A stretch of 32,631 nucleotides of DNA from positions 1-32,631 of the forward strand of contig JAFXSS010000071.1 in assembly GCA_017525455.1 (NCBI GenBank), given 5' to 3'. A model generated the notes under the pieces. It was given only the letters and a program-made list of their open reading frames with translations, did no database searches and had not been told where the DNA came from. Below are positions 31,663-32,631 of this stretch, in pieces (position 1 is the stretch's first letter; every line of letters starts with the position of its first letter). Origin of the DNA: Paludibacteraceae bacterium (lineage in GTDB: Bacteria; Bacteroidota; Bacteroidia; Bacteroidales; Paludibacteraceae). The position numbers and the translations under genes were made by a program.

Positions 31663-32418
31663 ATGAAAAAGTTAGAGAACAAAGTCGCTATCGTTACCGG
31701 TGGCGCACGCGATATAGGCCGTGCCGTATCGCTCAAGTTGGCTTCCGAGGGAGCAAAAGTTGTGGTTAACTACTTCGACAACAAGGAGGACGCTGAGGCA
31801 ACGCAGAAGATGATTGCCGAGATGGGCGCAGAGTCGATTATCGTGCAGGGCGATATGACCAAGGCTGAGGATGTGAAGCGCATCGTTGAGGAGGCTATGA
31901 AAGCTTACGGGCAGGATATCCACGTGCTCGTCAATGTCGTTGGCGGTATAGTAGGCCGCAAGAAGATTACCGAGCAGGATGAAGCTTGGTATAACTTCCT
32001 GATGGATGTTAATATGAAGAGTTGTTGGCTCTGCACGCGCGAGGTCGTTCCTCATATGCCGCGCGGTGGTGCGATCGTTAACTTCTCGTCGCTGGCTGCC
32101 AAGGATGGCGGCGGCCCGGGTGCATCGATGTACGCTACTGCCAAGGGTGCTGTGGCAGTGTTCACACGCTCGATGGCCAAGGAACTTGGTCCTGACGGTA
32201 TCCGCGTCAACGCTGTCGCTCCCGGTACGATTGCTACCTCGTTCCATGACCGCTTCAATACGCCCGAGAATCGTGAGCGCATGAAAGGTATCTATCCGCT
32301 CCGCCGCGAGGGCGATGCAGCCGACGTAGCTGACCTCGTCTGCTTCCTTGCTTGCGATGATTCGGATTATATCACAGGAACGAACATCGACATCAACGGA
32401 GGTATATTCTTCTCATAA
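31663..32418 (+). CDS. SDR-family reductase, probable DEH reductase
   Basis: 251 aa classical short-chain dehydrogenase. The NAD(P)-binding TGGARDIG is at 12-19, the NVVGG strand end (usually NNAG) at 91-95, the catalytic Ser at 142/143, and Y157-x3-K161 (YATAK). The PG-x-I-x-T segment at 187-192 follows. In alginate pathways an SDR reduces the linear keto-uronate DEH to 2-keto-3-deoxygluconate (KDG) with NAD(P)H in the cytoplasm. KduD, which reduces the KduI product to KDG, belongs to the same family, and since kduI follows here the protein could serve either step. Close resemblance to DEH reductases of marine Bacteroidetes is my recollection, not a search. No signal peptide is visible. Confidence 0.85.
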   Translation: MKKLENKVAIVTGGARDIGRAVSLKLASEGAKVVVNYFDNKEDAEATQKMIAEMGAESIIVQGDMTKAEDVKRIVEEAMKAYGQDIHVLVNVVGGIVGRKKITEQDEAWYNFLMDVNMKSCWLCTREVVPHMPRGGAIVNFSSLAAKDGGGPGASMYATAKGAVAVFTRSMAKELGPDGIRVNAVAPGTIATSFHDRFNTPENRERMKGIYPLRREGDAADVADLVCFLACDDSDYITGTNIDINGGIFFS

Positions 32419-32427
32419 TACAGCTGC

Positions 32428-32467
32428 CAATCCCGCGATCTTCCTCCGATGGAAAGTCGCGGGATTG
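32428..32467 (+). terminator. Long stem-loop between the SDR gene and kduI
   Basis: CAATCCCGCGA (32428-32438) is perfectly complementary to TCGCGGGATTG (32457-32467), and the inner part extends the stem with TTCC/GGAA around a 6-nt loop. The stem is GC-rich and is followed only by a short, interrupted T-rich stretch (about 32469-32480). It may be a terminator that partly separates kduI from the operon, or an RNA stability element. Confidence 0.6.
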
Positions 32468-32490
32468 CTTAAATCATTTTATTCCCTAAT

Positions 32491-32631
32491 ATGAAGACAA
32501 ACTACGAAGTACGCTACGCGTCTAACCCTGTTGACGCCAAGAGTTATGATACGGCGCGTCTGCGCAAGGATTTCCTGATTGAGCGTGTGTTTGCGCCCGA
32601 TGAGGTGAACATGGTCTATTCGATGTACGAC
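32491..32631 (+). CDS. kduI: KduI, 5-keto-4-deoxyuronate isomerase, 5' part
   Basis: The first 47 residues are visible and the window ends within the gene. The start MKTNYEVRYASNP followed by DTARLRKDFLIERVF and PDEVNMVYSMYD matches the N-terminus of KduI (in E. coli: DTQGLRNEFLVEKVF, ADEYTMVYSHID). KduI isomerises the linear 4-deoxy-5-keto uronate to 2,5-diketo-3-deoxygluconate in the cytoplasm, the step before KduD. It lies 72 bp after the SDR gene behind a long stem-loop. KduI is best known from pectin and glycosaminoglycan breakdown, so its presence in an alginate operon is notable. Confidence 0.85.
   Translation, partial: MKTNYEVRYASNPVDAKSYDTARLRKDFLIERVFAPDEVNMVYSMYD

Overview
The window looks like Bacteroidales (Bacteroidetes) DNA. 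The evidence is a SusC/SusD pair, promoters of the TTTG - about 20 bp - TAnnTTTG type, lipoprotein signals on glycan-handling proteins, and two secreted proteins with tails like type IX secretion (T9SS) sorting domains. A genus cannot be fixed from the sequence alone. Nearly all of the window is one alginate utilisation locus (polysaccharide utilisation locus, PUL) with two divergent transcription units around a GntR/FadR-type regulator.

Left flank (1-1957): the 3' part of a PfkB-type sugar/nucleoside kinase, a PlsC-like acyltransferase, then about 670 bp without an intact gene. That gap holds a decayed ORF6N/RhuM-type C-terminal fragment and an AT-rich imperfect inverted repeat.

Leftward unit (26706 down to 1958, minus strand): 14 closely spaced genes including a 34-37 residue ORF, with gaps from a 4-bp overlap to 34 bp. 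In transcription order they are: a 713-aa multidomain secreted protein; the small ORF; a 1157-aa protein with an SGNH/sialate-O-acetylesterase-like domain; 560-aa and 677-aa beta-rich secreted proteins; a PL6 lyase (466 aa); SusC; SusD; an IPT/TIG surface lipoprotein; a second PL6 lyase (460 aa); a large two-part PL6 lyase (776 aa); a beta-helix protein of unknown activity (596 aa); a PL38/alginate_lyase-type enzyme (392 aa); and a bile acid:sodium symporter family transporter.

Rightward side (26876 to the end, plus strand): the FadR-type GntR regulator with its own promoter and terminator, then PL17 oligoalginate lyase lipoprotein, KdgF-like cupin, MFS transporter, SDR reductase and the start of KduI.

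How it works together (inference from families): surface proteins bind alginate, possibly remove acetyl groups, and cut it with PL6 and PL38 lyases. SusCD imports oligomers. PL17 releases unsaturated monouronate in the periplasm. The MFS protein, and possibly the BASS protein, move monomers inward. KdgF opens the ring to the 4-deoxy-5-keto uronate (DEH), and the SDR and/or KduI feed it to the KDG pathway. KDG kinase and aldolase are not visible here. Control is readable in the DNA: the two outward promoters each carry the same 16-bp operator (AATTGGTTGACCAATT and its reverse complement) 10-11 bp after the -7 box, the geometry expected for repression by the GntR protein.

The least explained parts are a module of about 240 residues present five times in four consecutive secreted proteins, the esterase (alginate from brown algae is not acetylated, bacterial alginate is), the beta-helix protein, the BASS transporter, and the small ORF.
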